This document shows, piece after piece, positions 34,524-43,197 of a stretch of 64,000 nt of DNA. The notes below the pieces were generated by a model. It ran no database searches and had not been told where the DNA came from. It was given only the letters and a program-made list of their open reading frames with translations. Within the stretch, counting starts at the first letter, position 1. The number at the start of each line of letters is the position of its first letter. Source of the DNA: Sorangium aterium (GTDB lineage Bacteria; Myxococcota_A; Polyangia; Polyangiales; Polyangiaceae). The stretch spans positions 587,001-651,000 of the forward strand of contig NZ_JAQNDK010000006.1 in assembly GCF_028368935.1 (NCBI RefSeq), read 5' to 3'. The position numbers and the translations under genes were made by a program.

Positions 34524-37352
34524 TCAGAACTCTCCTCGCATCCCGAAGCTCGGCAGGATGGGCAGCCCCGTGACGTACTGACGGGCTGTGTAGTTGTAAT
34601 TGTACTGAATCGCCTCGCTGTTCGCGTTGTTGTAGACGTTCTGCACGTCGAGGTAGGCCGCGAGCCGCCAGGTCTTGAACTTCCACGTCTTGTCCAGGCG
34701 CAGATCGAGCTGGTGGAACGCCGGGAGCCGCTCGCTGTTCGGGCCGGAGAACGGGATGGGGGTATAGGTCCCGGTGGGCGCGTAGAAGAGCGCGTTGGTG
34801 CGGTACGGGTCGCAGCTCTGCTCGTTGACGTTGCACACGTTGGGCGTGACCAGGTTGCCGGAGACGAGGCGGAACCGGGCGCCGAACTCCCAGCCGTCGC
34901 CCAGGCGGTAGCTGCCGAGCACCGTCAGGATGTGGGTCTGATCGAACGAGACGAGCCGCTCCGGCTCGCCGGGCTCCGGCACCCGCGTGCTGCGGGACAG
35001 CGTGTACGCGGCCCAGCCGAAGAAGCGATCGTCGGGCTTGTACTTGAGCAGGAACTCGCCGCCGATGACCCTGCCCGATCCGACGTTCTGGTAGTCGAGC
35101 TGGATCGTCCCGGGCCGGTTCACGCCGACGACGAGCTCGTCGAGCTGCTTGTAGAACCCCTCGGCCGACGCCTCGATGTGCCGGGTCAGCTCCTGCTCGA
35201 CGCCGGCCGCCCAGTGCAGCGCCCGGGTCGACTTCAGGCCGGGGTTGCCGAGCGGCGGGATCACCTCCTGGAACTGCGGCGGCTGGTGGAACACCCCGAG
35301 GCCGCCCTTCACCGTGGTCCGCGGGAACCCGGGGACGACGTCGAAGCGCCCGTTCACGCGCGGGCTCACGGTGACCTGCTGGTTCAGGTCCTGGTAGTCG
35401 ACGCGCAGGCCCGGGACGATCTTCGCCCGGGGGGTCGGGGCGAGCTCGAGCTCGGCGTACGCCGCGGGGTAGAAGAACTCGCCGTCGCGCGAGACCTCCT
35501 GGAGGGTGCGCGTCGAGAACGGCTGGTTCGGCGGCTCGCCGGGGCGGTTCGGCCCGGGGGCGCGGAGGTTCACGGCGTAGAGGCCGGCGAAGACGTCGAG
35601 CCCCGCGTTGAACACCGTGCCCTTCGAGATGCGCCGCGCGTACTCGAGGCGGCCGGAGATCGTCTTGAGATCGAGCTGAAAGTAGATCGGCCCGATCCCG
35701 AAATCGGCGTCGTCGCGCGCGAGCGCGAGCACGCCGTCGAGCCGGTCCTTGTCGGTGAGCTCGTGATCGTAGCGGACCTGGAGCCGCTGAAACGCCGTGT
35801 GCAGCCCGACGTTGCCGGAGAGGGCCGGCTCGTTGGGCGCCGGGTCGCTGAGCAGCAGCTCGAGGGCGTCGTCGGAGCCGAAGAACGTGAGGCGGAGCCG
35901 CGCGGAGGGCGTGGGCTCGGTCTCCAGGAGGACCTGGTAGTCGTAATAGACCGGCGCCTGGGTGACGCCCGCGCCCGCGGCCTCGAGCACGGGGCCGAAC
36001 GACTCGCCGATGTAGCTCCGCCGTCCTGCCACCATGAAGCGGGTGTTGTCGAGGAACGGCACGGGGCCCTCGAGCAGGACGCGCGCGTCGATGAGGTCCA
36101 TCTGCGCCAGGCCGTGGAGCTTGCCGTCCTCGTTGGGCGAGCGGAGGGCGACGTCGACGATGCCGCCCTGCACACGCCCGTACTTCGCGCTGAAGTTGCC
36201 GGGGTAGAAGTCGATCCGATCCAGCATCTCGGTCGGCACGACCGAGGAGAGGCCGCCGAAGTGGTAGATGAGCGGCACCTGCGTGCCGTCGACGAAGGTC
36301 TGCGTGTCCTGCGGGCCGGAGCCGCGGACGATGAGCAGGCCCGCGATGGCGGGCGGGCGGGCGACGCCCGGCAGGTTCTGGAGCGAGCGCAGGGCGTCGC
36401 CGTTCGTCCCGGGGATGCGGTTGATCTCGCGCTGCTCGATCGTGCGCTTCGTGACCTCGCGCGGCGGCCGCTTGCCGCGGACCGTGACCTCGAGGCCGTC
36501 GCCTTGCGGCAGGAGCCGGTACTTCACCTCGAGCTGCTCCCCGGGGGCGAGCGCCTCCTCGACGGAGAGCGGCTCGAAGCCGGGCGCCGCGATGGTGACC
36601 TGGTAGCGCCCCGGCGGCAGATCGGCGAAGGCGAAGGCGCCGCCCTCGTCGGTCGTGAGCGCCGGCGGCGCGGCGGCCGTCGCTGTGCCCGAGCCTGCGC
36701 CCGCGCTGGCGACGCGCGCGACCGAGACGGTGGCGCCGGCGAGCGGGACGTCGCCCCCGCTGGCGAGCACGGTGCCGCGGAGGCTCTCGGCGGGCTTCGC
36801 GGGCTCGCCGGCGGCCGGCGGCGGGGCCGTCTTCAGGGTGAACGAGTAGCGGTACAGGATGCGGGCCGGGGCGGGGGTCCCGTCGGCGCGGCGGGCGGGC
36901 TCGAACTCGAGCTTCTGGGCCGCGGCCAGCGCCGACTCATCGAACCCGTGCCCCGCGCTCTCGACGACGACGGCGTGCTTCACGCGCCCGTCGCGGTCGA
37001 TGTCGAGCTGCAGGGTCACCGACGCTTCGCGCCCCTCCTTCTCGGCCTCCGGCGGGTACGCCGGGGGCGTGTAGTTGAGCGCTCGCGGCGGCGTCGCCTT
37101 CCCCGTCGGCGCGGCCGTGGAGGCAGGCGGCGTGACGATCGCGCCGCCCGGGCCTCGGGGCACCGCCGCCCCGCCCTCGGGCGCTTGCGGCGCCGCCTGC
37201 CCCTCCTGGCCTTGCTGCTGCGCCCGCGCCGGGGAGGGCGAGAGGGCGGCGAGCAGCGAGACGAGCACCGCGGCGGCCGGCCTGCGGTCAGCGCGCGGGC
37301 GCGCGCGCCGGTCATCGATGCGGATGGAAGCGGAGGGCTCCTGCGCGGTCAC
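34524..37352 (-). CDS. TonB-dependent outer-membrane receptor with N-terminal TonB-C and carboxypeptidase-regulatory domains
   Basis: 942 residues from a GTG at 37352. The signal segment AAAVLVSLLAALSPSPARAQ ends near residue 45. A Pro/Gln-rich stretch leads to a TonB C-terminal domain (~95-172: PPAYPPEAEKEGREASVTLQ, then FDESALAAAQKLEFEPA). A carboxypeptidase-D regulatory-like domain follows (~190-280, TDEGGAFAFADLPPGRYQVT), then the plug (~300-410, RIPGTNGDALRSLQNLPGVA and IVRGSGPQDTQTFVDG) and a ~500-residue 22-strand barrel. The gene begins 4 bp after the ABC-transporter stop. Substrate unknown; no TonB-ExbBD genes are nearby. Confidence 0.9.
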   Translation of the reverse strand: MTAQEPSASIRIDDRRARPRADRRPAAAVLVSLLAALSPSPARAQQQGQEGQAAPQAPEGGAAVPRGPGGAIVTPPASTAAPTGKATPPRALNYTPPAYPPEAEKEGREASVTLQLDIDRDGRVKHAVVVESAGHGFDESALAAAQKLEFEPARRADGTPAPARILYRYSFTLKTAPPPAAGEPAKPAESLRGTVLASGGDVPLAGATVSVARVASAGAGSGTATAAAPPALTTDEGGAFAFADLPPGRYQVTIAAPGFEPLSVEEALAPGEQLEVKYRLLPQGDGLEVTVRGKRPPREVTKRTIEQREINRIPGTNGDALRSLQNLPGVARPPAIAGLLIVRGSGPQDTQTFVDGTQVPLIYHFGGLSSVVPTEMLDRIDFYPGNFSAKYGRVQGGIVDVALRSPNEDGKLHGLAQMDLIDARVLLEGPVPFLDNTRFMVAGRRSYIGESFGPVLEAAGAGVTQAPVYYDYQVLLETEPTPSARLRLTFFGSDDALELLLSDPAPNEPALSGNVGLHTAFQRLQVRYDHELTDKDRLDGVLALARDDADFGIGPIYFQLDLKTISGRLEYARRISKGTVFNAGLDVFAGLYAVNLRAPGPNRPGEPPNQPFSTRTLQEVSRDGEFFYPAAYAELELAPTPRAKIVPGLRVDYQDLNQQVTVSPRVNGRFDVVPGFPRTTVKGGLGVFHQPPQFQEVIPPLGNPGLKSTRALHWAAGVEQELTRHIEASAEGFYKQLDELVVGVNRPGTIQLDYQNVGSGRVIGGEFLLKYKPDDRFFGWAAYTLSRSTRVPEPGEPERLVSFDQTHILTVLGSYRLGDGWEFGARFRLVSGNLVTPNVCNVNEQSCDPYRTNALFYAPTGTYTPIPFSGPNSERLPAFHQLDLRLDKTWKFKTWRLAAYLDVQNVYNNANSEAIQYNYNYTARQYVTGLPILPSFGMRGEF

Positions 37353-37356
37353 GACG

Positions 37357-40300
37357 TCACACCGGATCGCGCCGCTTCAGCACCGCGCAGAGCGTGACGA
37401 GGATGATCAACGTCATCCCGGCGAGCACCGCATAGGGCATCCAGGTCTGATCGTAGGTGGTGAAGCCCCACGCGCCCGCGTAGTTGTCGGCCGCCATCTG
37501 CGCGATGGCGCACTTGAACTTGCCGCCCTCGATGAAGTCCGCGGCGCTCGTGTCGGTGCGGTGCAGATCGATGACCCACGCCGGATCCTCCGCGGTCGCG
37601 AGCCGCTCCGGCGCGATCGCGCCCTCGAAGCCCCAGCGCGCCGGGATGATGTACATGAGCGGCCGGAGGTGCGGCACGGTCGTCATCGGCACCATGAGCC
37701 CGCCGAGCACGACCTGGGGGATGAGCGCGATCGGCGTGAGCGCCATCGCCGCCTCGGACGAGGCGACCACCGTGGAGAGCAGGAGCCCCATCGCGACGGC
37801 GCTGAGCGAGGTGGCGGTCAGCGCGGCGAGCTGCATGCCGAACGCCTGCATGCCGCCGTGGAAGCCGAGCGCGAAGAACACGATCGCCAGCAGGACGGTG
37901 CACTGGACGAGGCAGAAGCCGGCGAGCAGCAGGTACTTGGAGAGCACGTAGTTGACGAGCCCCAGGTTGACCATGCGCTCGCGGAGGTAGATGGCCCGCT
38001 CGCTGACGATCTCGCGCGCCGCGTTCGAGGTCCCGAACCAGACCGCGGCGACGACGAGGAAGAAGATCGCCGCGGTGTGGTCGGTGGTGACCTCCATGCC
38101 CTTGATGACGTCGGTGCTCTTGTCCGCGCCGCCCGCGCGGCGACCGAGCTCCTGGAGCGCGCCGAGGCACCACGCCGGGATGGCCTTCTCCTGCCCGCCG
38201 AAGACGATCGCGAGCAGGATGCCGATGATCGGGGCCTGGAGGAGCATGATCAGGGTGCCGCCGATGTCGCGCTTCTTCACCTTGAAGTAGCGCGACAGGA
38301 GCAGGCCGAGCTGCCCCTTGGTCGTGGCGCGCCCGGCGGGGATGCCGCGCTGCCCCTGGCCGGTGCCGATCTCGCGCCGGCCGGAGTACATCCGGCGGTA
38401 CGTCGGGTTGCCGTCGCTGAAGAACTCCTTGCGCCACTCGATGGCGGCCAGCTTCCTGGCCTCGCCGCGCGACGCGTTCGGGTTCCGCGCGCGGAGCTGA
38501 TCGAAGATGGGCCGCTCCCGGAGCGCGAGCATCTCGAACATGTCGCGCGGGTTGTCGACGTCGTTCTGCTGGCCGTGCCGCTCCTTCCAGCTGCCGAAGA
38601 AGCGGTACGCGTCGGGCCGGGTCGGCCCGAAGAACATCGGGATGCCGCCGTAGCCCAGGATGAGCGCGTGGCTGAACTTCTCGAACTCGTCCTTCGCCGG
38701 CTGGTGGATCGTCATGATGATCGTCTTGCCGGTGGCCTTCGTGAGGTCATGCAGCAGGCTGATCAGCGCGGTCGTGTCGTCGGCGGCGAGGCCCGAGGTC
38801 GGCTCGTCGAGGAAGAGGATGACGGGATCGGTGACGAGCTCGAGCGCGATGTTGACGCGCTTGCGCTGCCCGCCCGAGAGGATCTTGTTCTCGGGCTTGC
38901 CGATCTGGAGGTTCTTGACGCCCTCGAGGCCGAGATCCTTGATCGTCTGCTCGACGCGCGCGTCGATCTCCGCCTCGGTGTAGTCGGGCGGGAGGCGGAA
39001 CTTCGCGCTGTAGCGGACGGCCTCGAAGACGGTGAGCTCCGGGTGGACGAGATCGTCCTGCGGCACGTAGCCGATGGATCCGCGGAGCGTGTCGTAGATG
39101 TTGTAGAGGTCCTCGCCGTTGATGCGGACGACGCCGCTCGACGGTGGCAGGTAGCCGTTCAGGGTGAGCAGGAGCGTCGTCTTGCCGGCGCCCGACGGCC
39201 CCATGAGCGCGATCATGTCGCCCGGCAGCGCCTTGAACGACACGTTGTCGAGGAGGGTCTTCTGCTCGTTCGGGTTGTCCCGATCGGGGACCTGGAGGGC
39301 GAGGCTCCACGCCTCGATCTCGTAGAGCGGGCGCCCTGCCCACCGATCGGCGGAGTACTCCTCCTGGACGACCTCGACGGCGCCCGCGCCCCCCATCTCG
39401 ATCTGGAGGGGCATGGGCCCGATGTAGATCTTCTCGCCGCTCTGCACGGCGATCTTCTGGCCGGGCGCGATGCGGTTGCCGCGGACGTAGGTCCCGTTGG
39501 CGCTGCCGCGATCCTCGACGTAGAGCTGCCCGTTGATCGAGTGCAGGAGCGCGTGGTGGCTCGACACCTGGGGGTGGGCGAGCACGATGTCGTTGTCGGG
39601 CGTGCGGCCGATCTTCTTGACGTTCGATCCGCCGCCGGAGAAGTCGAGCTGGCCGAGGACCGTCTTGTTCTTCCTCCCGGGCGCGCCGGCGGCGGGCACC
39701 GAGGACGCCGCGTGCGCGGGCTGCGGCGGCGGCGCGTAACCGGCGACGCCGGGCGGCGCATAACCCCCGGCGCCGGGCTGCTGCGGCGCGTAACCCCCGG
39801 CGCCGGGCTGCTGCGGCGGCGCGTAGCCGCCGGCGGCAGGCTGTGGCGGCAGGACGCTGGCTGCGGGCGGGGCGCCGGAGGCGGCCGGCAGCGCGGATTG
39901 CCGGGCGGCCTGGGCGAGCTGGACGAGCAGGCTGACCTGGACAGGGACGGGCCCGAAGGCGATGGCGCCTTGCGGATCGATGGGCGTCGGCGTGCCAGCG
40001 GCGATGCGCTGCGCGCCAACGTACGTGCCGCTCGTCGAGTTGTGGTCGATGACCATCATGCGATCGAGCGTGACGGTCGCGTGCTGGCTCGAGACGCTCG
40101 GGTGCTGGAGCACCAAGGAGGCGCGCCCGGGGTCTCGTCCGATCACGACCTGGCCGGGCGCGGGCGCGAGGTTCCCCGGCGACGCCAGCATCAGCGTGAT
40201 GGCCGGGTGGTTCAGCGGGACCGGCGTCTGCGCGACCACGAACTGGGTGCGGAAGTCGAACGGCACCTGCTCCCCCGGCGAGAGGGGCCGCCCGTTCGCC

Positions 40301-40455
40301 GACGCCGGCCCTTGCCCGCAAGAGAAGAGCAGCTTGCCACCCCCTTGGTTGACGAGGCGCGCGTGCTCGGGCAGGACGCCGGGTGCGACGAGCACCACAT
40401 CGCAGGTGGGGGCGCTGCCGATCGTGATGCTTTGTTTACCTAGCCCCGGGATCAT
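37357..40455 (-). CDS. ABC transporter (ABCG/Rv1747-like half-transporter) with three N-terminal FHA domains
   Basis: 1032 residues. FHA 1 (~1-90) is degenerate (GSAPTCDVVL, no Arg). FHA 2 (~100-170) is canonical with IGRDPGRASL, SSQHA and NSTSGTYV. A Pro/Gln/Gly repeat linker (~190-260) leads to FHA 3 (~275-350: IGRTPDNDIVL, SSHHA, GSANGTYV). The nucleotide-binding domain has Walker A GPSGAGKT (419-426), signature LSGGQRKR (526-533), Walker B VILFLDEP (545-552) and switch His584. About six membrane helices follow (~720-1030). FHA domains bind phosphothreonine, so transport is probably controlled by Ser/Thr kinases, as for mycobacterial Rv1747 (PknF). The exported substrate is unknown. First gene of a three-gene operon. 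Confidence 0.92.
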   Translation of the reverse strand: MIPGLGKQSITIGSAPTCDVVLVAPGVLPEHARLVNQGGGKLLFSCGQGPASANGRPLSPGEQVPFDFRTQFVVAQTPVPLNHPAITLMLASPGNLAPAPGQVVIGRDPGRASLVLQHPSVSSQHATVTLDRMMVIDHNSTSGTYVGAQRIAAGTPTPIDPQGAIAFGPVPVQVSLLVQLAQAARQSALPAASGAPPAASVLPPQPAAGGYAPPQQPGAGGYAPQQPGAGGYAPPGVAGYAPPPQPAHAASSVPAAGAPGRKNKTVLGQLDFSGGGSNVKKIGRTPDNDIVLAHPQVSSHHALLHSINGQLYVEDRGSANGTYVRGNRIAPGQKIAVQSGEKIYIGPMPLQIEMGGAGAVEVVQEEYSADRWAGRPLYEIEAWSLALQVPDRDNPNEQKTLLDNVSFKALPGDMIALMGPSGAGKTTLLLTLNGYLPPSSGVVRINGEDLYNIYDTLRGSIGYVPQDDLVHPELTVFEAVRYSAKFRLPPDYTEAEIDARVEQTIKDLGLEGVKNLQIGKPENKILSGGQRKRVNIALELVTDPVILFLDEPTSGLAADDTTALISLLHDLTKATGKTIIMTIHQPAKDEFEKFSHALILGYGGIPMFFGPTRPDAYRFFGSWKERHGQQNDVDNPRDMFEMLALRERPIFDQLRARNPNASRGEARKLAAIEWRKEFFSDGNPTYRRMYSGRREIGTGQGQRGIPAGRATTKGQLGLLLSRYFKVKKRDIGGTLIMLLQAPIIGILLAIVFGGQEKAIPAWCLGALQELGRRAGGADKSTDVIKGMEVTTDHTAAIFFLVVAAVWFGTSNAAREIVSERAIYLRERMVNLGLVNYVLSKYLLLAGFCLVQCTVLLAIVFFALGFHGGMQAFGMQLAALTATSLSAVAMGLLLSTVVASSEAAMALTPIALIPQVVLGGLMVPMTTVPHLRPLMYIIPARWGFEGAIAPERLATAEDPAWVIDLHRTDTSAADFIEGGKFKCAIAQMAADNYAGAWGFTTYDQTWMPYAVLAGMTLIILVTLCAVLKRRDPV

Positions 40456-40682
40456 GCGGGCCGCGTTTCACCACAGGCCGTCGGGGAGGGCAAGGGAAGA
40501 GGCGCGTGCCGTGCGCCGCCTGTCGCCACGCTGGCGCGGCGTCGCTCGCGGAAGCGGAAGCGGAGCGCTCGTCTGCGCGCGCGCTGCGACGGCCGCCGTT
40601 CGGCGGGAGACTCTCGCCCGCTGGACGAACGGAGCGTCAGCGCGGAGCGTCGTGACCTCCGGGAACCAGGTGGTTCAGCGGG

Positions 40683-40817
40683 TCACAGATCGAGCAGCAT
40701 GAAGCCGGCGCGGGCCTCCTCGAGAGAGGGTGCAGGGGTCGACTCCGGCACGTCTTCCAGATCCTCAGGCGCGCCATCCATGTCGTCGCCGTCCTCGAGC
40801 ACTTGGTCGCCAGGCAT
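40683..40817 (-). CDS. Small acidic protein, 44 residues
   Basis: Not recognised. An ATG at 40817 is preceded by GGAGG at 40826-40830, and the frame runs 44 codons to a TGA at 40683. About three quarters of the third codon positions are G/C, in line with real genes here. The product is strongly acidic (many Asp/Glu: LEDGDDMDGAPEDLEDVPE), then a Pro/Ser stretch and a short hydrophobic end, GFMLLDL. It lies 227 bp upstream of the FHA-ABC gene on the same strand. It could be a small regulator, a peptide precursor or a spurious frame; the ribosome-binding site and codon bias favour translation. Confidence 0.5.
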   Translation of the reverse strand: MPGDQVLEDGDDMDGAPEDLEDVPESTPAPSLEEARAGFMLLDL

Positions 40818-41028
40818 GGAGGGACCTCCGGAAAGTTAGGCTAATCCGGAATCTGGTCCTTCTTCAATCGCATTCCGCGAGCGGGACCGTTGCGCGTCAC
40901 GCATCTGTTGTCCGCGCGTCCGCGCGTCCGCGTTTATTTGCGCTGAGCTCGATCCGCGTCCTCGTGTCCGCCGCTGTTTCCGCTCATCCGTGCATGGCGG
41001 TGGGTGGGGCGGCCTTTCCGTTCCGCGC

Positions 41029-43155
41029 TCAGCTGCCGAGGAGCTTCCAGAGAAGGAAGACGAACAGCACGAGGAGCACGGCCACGGCCGAGGCGATGAG
41101 GGCGATGTAGACGCCACGCGGGGCGCGCACGGTGGTCGGCACGCTTGATGCCCCAGACGACGACACGGGTCCGGAGAAGCTCGGTGCTGGCGCGGGGCGC
41201 GGGCCGGTTGCGGCGTACGCGTGAGCATGCAACGGCGCGGGCGCGAGGTGCGGGGGCGGAGCGGCGGCGACAGGGGGACCGCCGGGCGCTGCGGGGTTGT
41301 GCCCCGGGAAGGCCACCGAAGGCGGCGGGACGTCCTGCTCGGTCGCTTGAAGAGGCGCACCGTAGGCGGCTCCGACGTGAGTTGGAGCGCCGTATGCGGC
41401 GCCAGCAGGGTGCAGCGCACCGTAGGGGGCGCCAGGAGGGGGCGGTGCGCCGTAGGGGGCGCCAGGATGATGCGGTGCGCCGTAGGGGGCGCCAGGGTGG
41501 GGCGGAGCGCCGTAGGCGGCGCCTGGGTGAGGCGCCGCCCCGAACGAACCAGGCTGGGGTGGCGCGGCGCGGCCCATCGGAGCCGCCGCCGGAGCGCTCA
41601 GGGGGAGGGGAGACAGCACGGCGGGTGCGTCGGGCGCGTTCGGGTAAGCCACCGGGGGATGGGCCCCTGGCACGGTTGGAGGAAGCGCCAGCGCGGAGTC
41701 CATCGGTGTGGGCGTCACGGGCGACCCGCTGTCGGCGGCCGTGGGGCTCACGGCCGGCGCGATGGGGGCGGCGGCTGGCGCCACGGGAGGCAGCTCGTCG
41801 GTGGCCGTGGGGCTCACGGCCGGCGTGCTGTCGACGGTGGGGCGAAGCGCCGGCGCGCCATGGGCAGCGGCGGCAGCGGCAGCGCGCGGTGCGACGGCCG
41901 GCACGTTGTCGGTGGCCGTCCGCGCGACGACCGGCACGTTGTCCGTGGCCGTCGGCGCGACGGCCGGCACGTCATCGGAGCCCGACGAGACCGAGGTCGC
42001 CGCGTTGCTGGTGGACGCTGGACGCGGCCCGGGCGTGCCGATGGAACCCGCCGGGACCACGGTGATCGCGTTGTTGATGGATGCGGGGCGCGGCGTGTCC
42101 GAGGAGCCCGTAGGGACCACGGTGATCGCATTGTTGATGGACGCCGGGTACGGCGCCGGCGCCTTTCCCGCGGCCGCCGCGCCGCTCGCGGCCGCAGGGG
42201 CGCCATGGCCGTGGGGGAGCGGCGTGCTCGTGGCGTGCTGCTGGCCGATCGCCGCCGCCTCGGGCCGGGTCATCGCGACGGTCTCCTGAGGGCGCGAAGC
42301 GCGCGCAGGGCCGGCGCCGTCGCCGGGGCCAGCCGCCCCCGGCGGCCCGTGCGCGATGGTCAGCGAGCGGCTGCCCGTCTCGAGCACCCGGACCATCTGC
42401 ACGGTGATGTTGTCGTGACCACCGCGGTGGTTCGCGAGCTGCACGAGCATCCTGCACGCGTGATCGACCGAGCCCGACGCGAGCGCCTGCCGCGTACACC
42501 CGAGGATGTCGCCGGCGAGCACGAGATCGGTGAGCCCGTCGCTCGACTGGATCAGCACGTCTCCCGGGTAGAGCTCCATCGGCTCGGGTCGAACCTCGAC
42601 CTCCACCTCCGGCTTCATCCCGAGCGCGCGTGTGATCTTGTTCGCGTCGGGGTGGCCGATCGCCTGCGCCTCCGTGATCATGCCCGCGTCGATCATCCCC
42701 TGCACCATCGAGTGGTCGCGCGTGAGGGGGTAGATCTGGTGGCTCCGGATCACGTACGCGCGGCTGTCGCCGACGTGCGCGACATCGACGCCGCGATCGT
42801 GGAGGATCATCGCGACGACGGTCGAGCCGGGCCGTACGCGGTTCTCCGGCGGCCCGCCCAGCTGGTAGACGCGGCGCCCTGCTTCCTCGATCGCGGCCTT
42901 GAGCGCGCCGCTCGGGCCCACGGCGGCCGGCGTGTGCTCGATCATCTCGAAGATGGTCTTGATGGCGGTGCGGCTCGCTTCGCTGCCGCCATAGTGGCCG
43001 CCCATGCCGTCGCACAGGACGCACAGGTAACCGAACTGGGTCTCGGCGTAGCCGCAGGAATCCTCGTTGACCTGCTTGTTCGGGTCCCGACCCGCATCGC
43101 TGGCCTGGGCGAACTCGATCTTGAGGTGGGGAGAGGACTCGGTCGGGGGCATCAT
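41029..43155 (-). CDS. PP2C-family protein phosphatase with long repeat linker and C-terminal membrane anchor
   Basis: 708 residues. The catalytic domain (~10-265) has every metal/phosphate motif of Stp/PppA-type PP2C: VNEDSCG (Glu31/Asp32), LCDGMGGHYGG (Asp49), VAHVGDSRAYV, LTRDHS, SSDGLTDLV and GGHDNITV. The next ~400 residues are low-complexity, built from three unrelated repeat families: ASINNAITVVP units, TATDNVPAVAP units and a decapeptide PHPGAPYGAP array. One membrane helix (ALIASAVAVLLVLFVFLLW) ends the protein, putting the phosphatase domain in the cytoplasm. It should dephosphorylate Thr/Ser substrates, plausibly partners of the adjacent FHA proteins. No Ser/Thr kinase gene is in the window. 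Confidence 0.9.
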   Translation of the reverse strand: MMPPTESSPHLKIEFAQASDAGRDPNKQVNEDSCGYAETQFGYLCVLCDGMGGHYGGSEASRTAIKTIFEMIEHTPAAVGPSGALKAAIEEAGRRVYQLGGPPENRVRPGSTVVAMILHDRGVDVAHVGDSRAYVIRSHQIYPLTRDHSMVQGMIDAGMITEAQAIGHPDANKITRALGMKPEVEVEVRPEPMELYPGDVLIQSSDGLTDLVLAGDILGCTRQALASGSVDHACRMLVQLANHRGGHDNITVQMVRVLETGSRSLTIAHGPPGAAGPGDGAGPARASRPQETVAMTRPEAAAIGQQHATSTPLPHGHGAPAAASGAAAAGKAPAPYPASINNAITVVPTGSSDTPRPASINNAITVVPAGSIGTPGPRPASTSNAATSVSSGSDDVPAVAPTATDNVPVVARTATDNVPAVAPRAAAAAAAHGAPALRPTVDSTPAVSPTATDELPPVAPAAAPIAPAVSPTAADSGSPVTPTPMDSALALPPTVPGAHPPVAYPNAPDAPAVLSPLPLSAPAAAPMGRAAPPQPGSFGAAPHPGAAYGAPPHPGAPYGAPHHPGAPYGAPPPPGAPYGALHPAGAAYGAPTHVGAAYGAPLQATEQDVPPPSVAFPGHNPAAPGGPPVAAAPPPHLAPAPLHAHAYAATGPRPAPAPSFSGPVSSSGASSVPTTVRAPRGVYIALIASAVAVLLVLFVFLLWKLLGS
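41354..41540 (-). repeat. 30-bp minisatellite encoding a (PHPGAPYGAP)n array
   Basis: About six 30-bp units in frame within the phosphatase gene encode variants of PHPGAPYGAP, such as HHPGAPYGAP, PPPGAPYGAL and THVGAAYGAP. Exact boundaries are approximate because the end copies are degenerate. Confidence 0.85.
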
Positions 43156-43197
43156 GGCTGGGCGTCGCTCGGGGCGCGAGAACGGGCCCCGGACACG

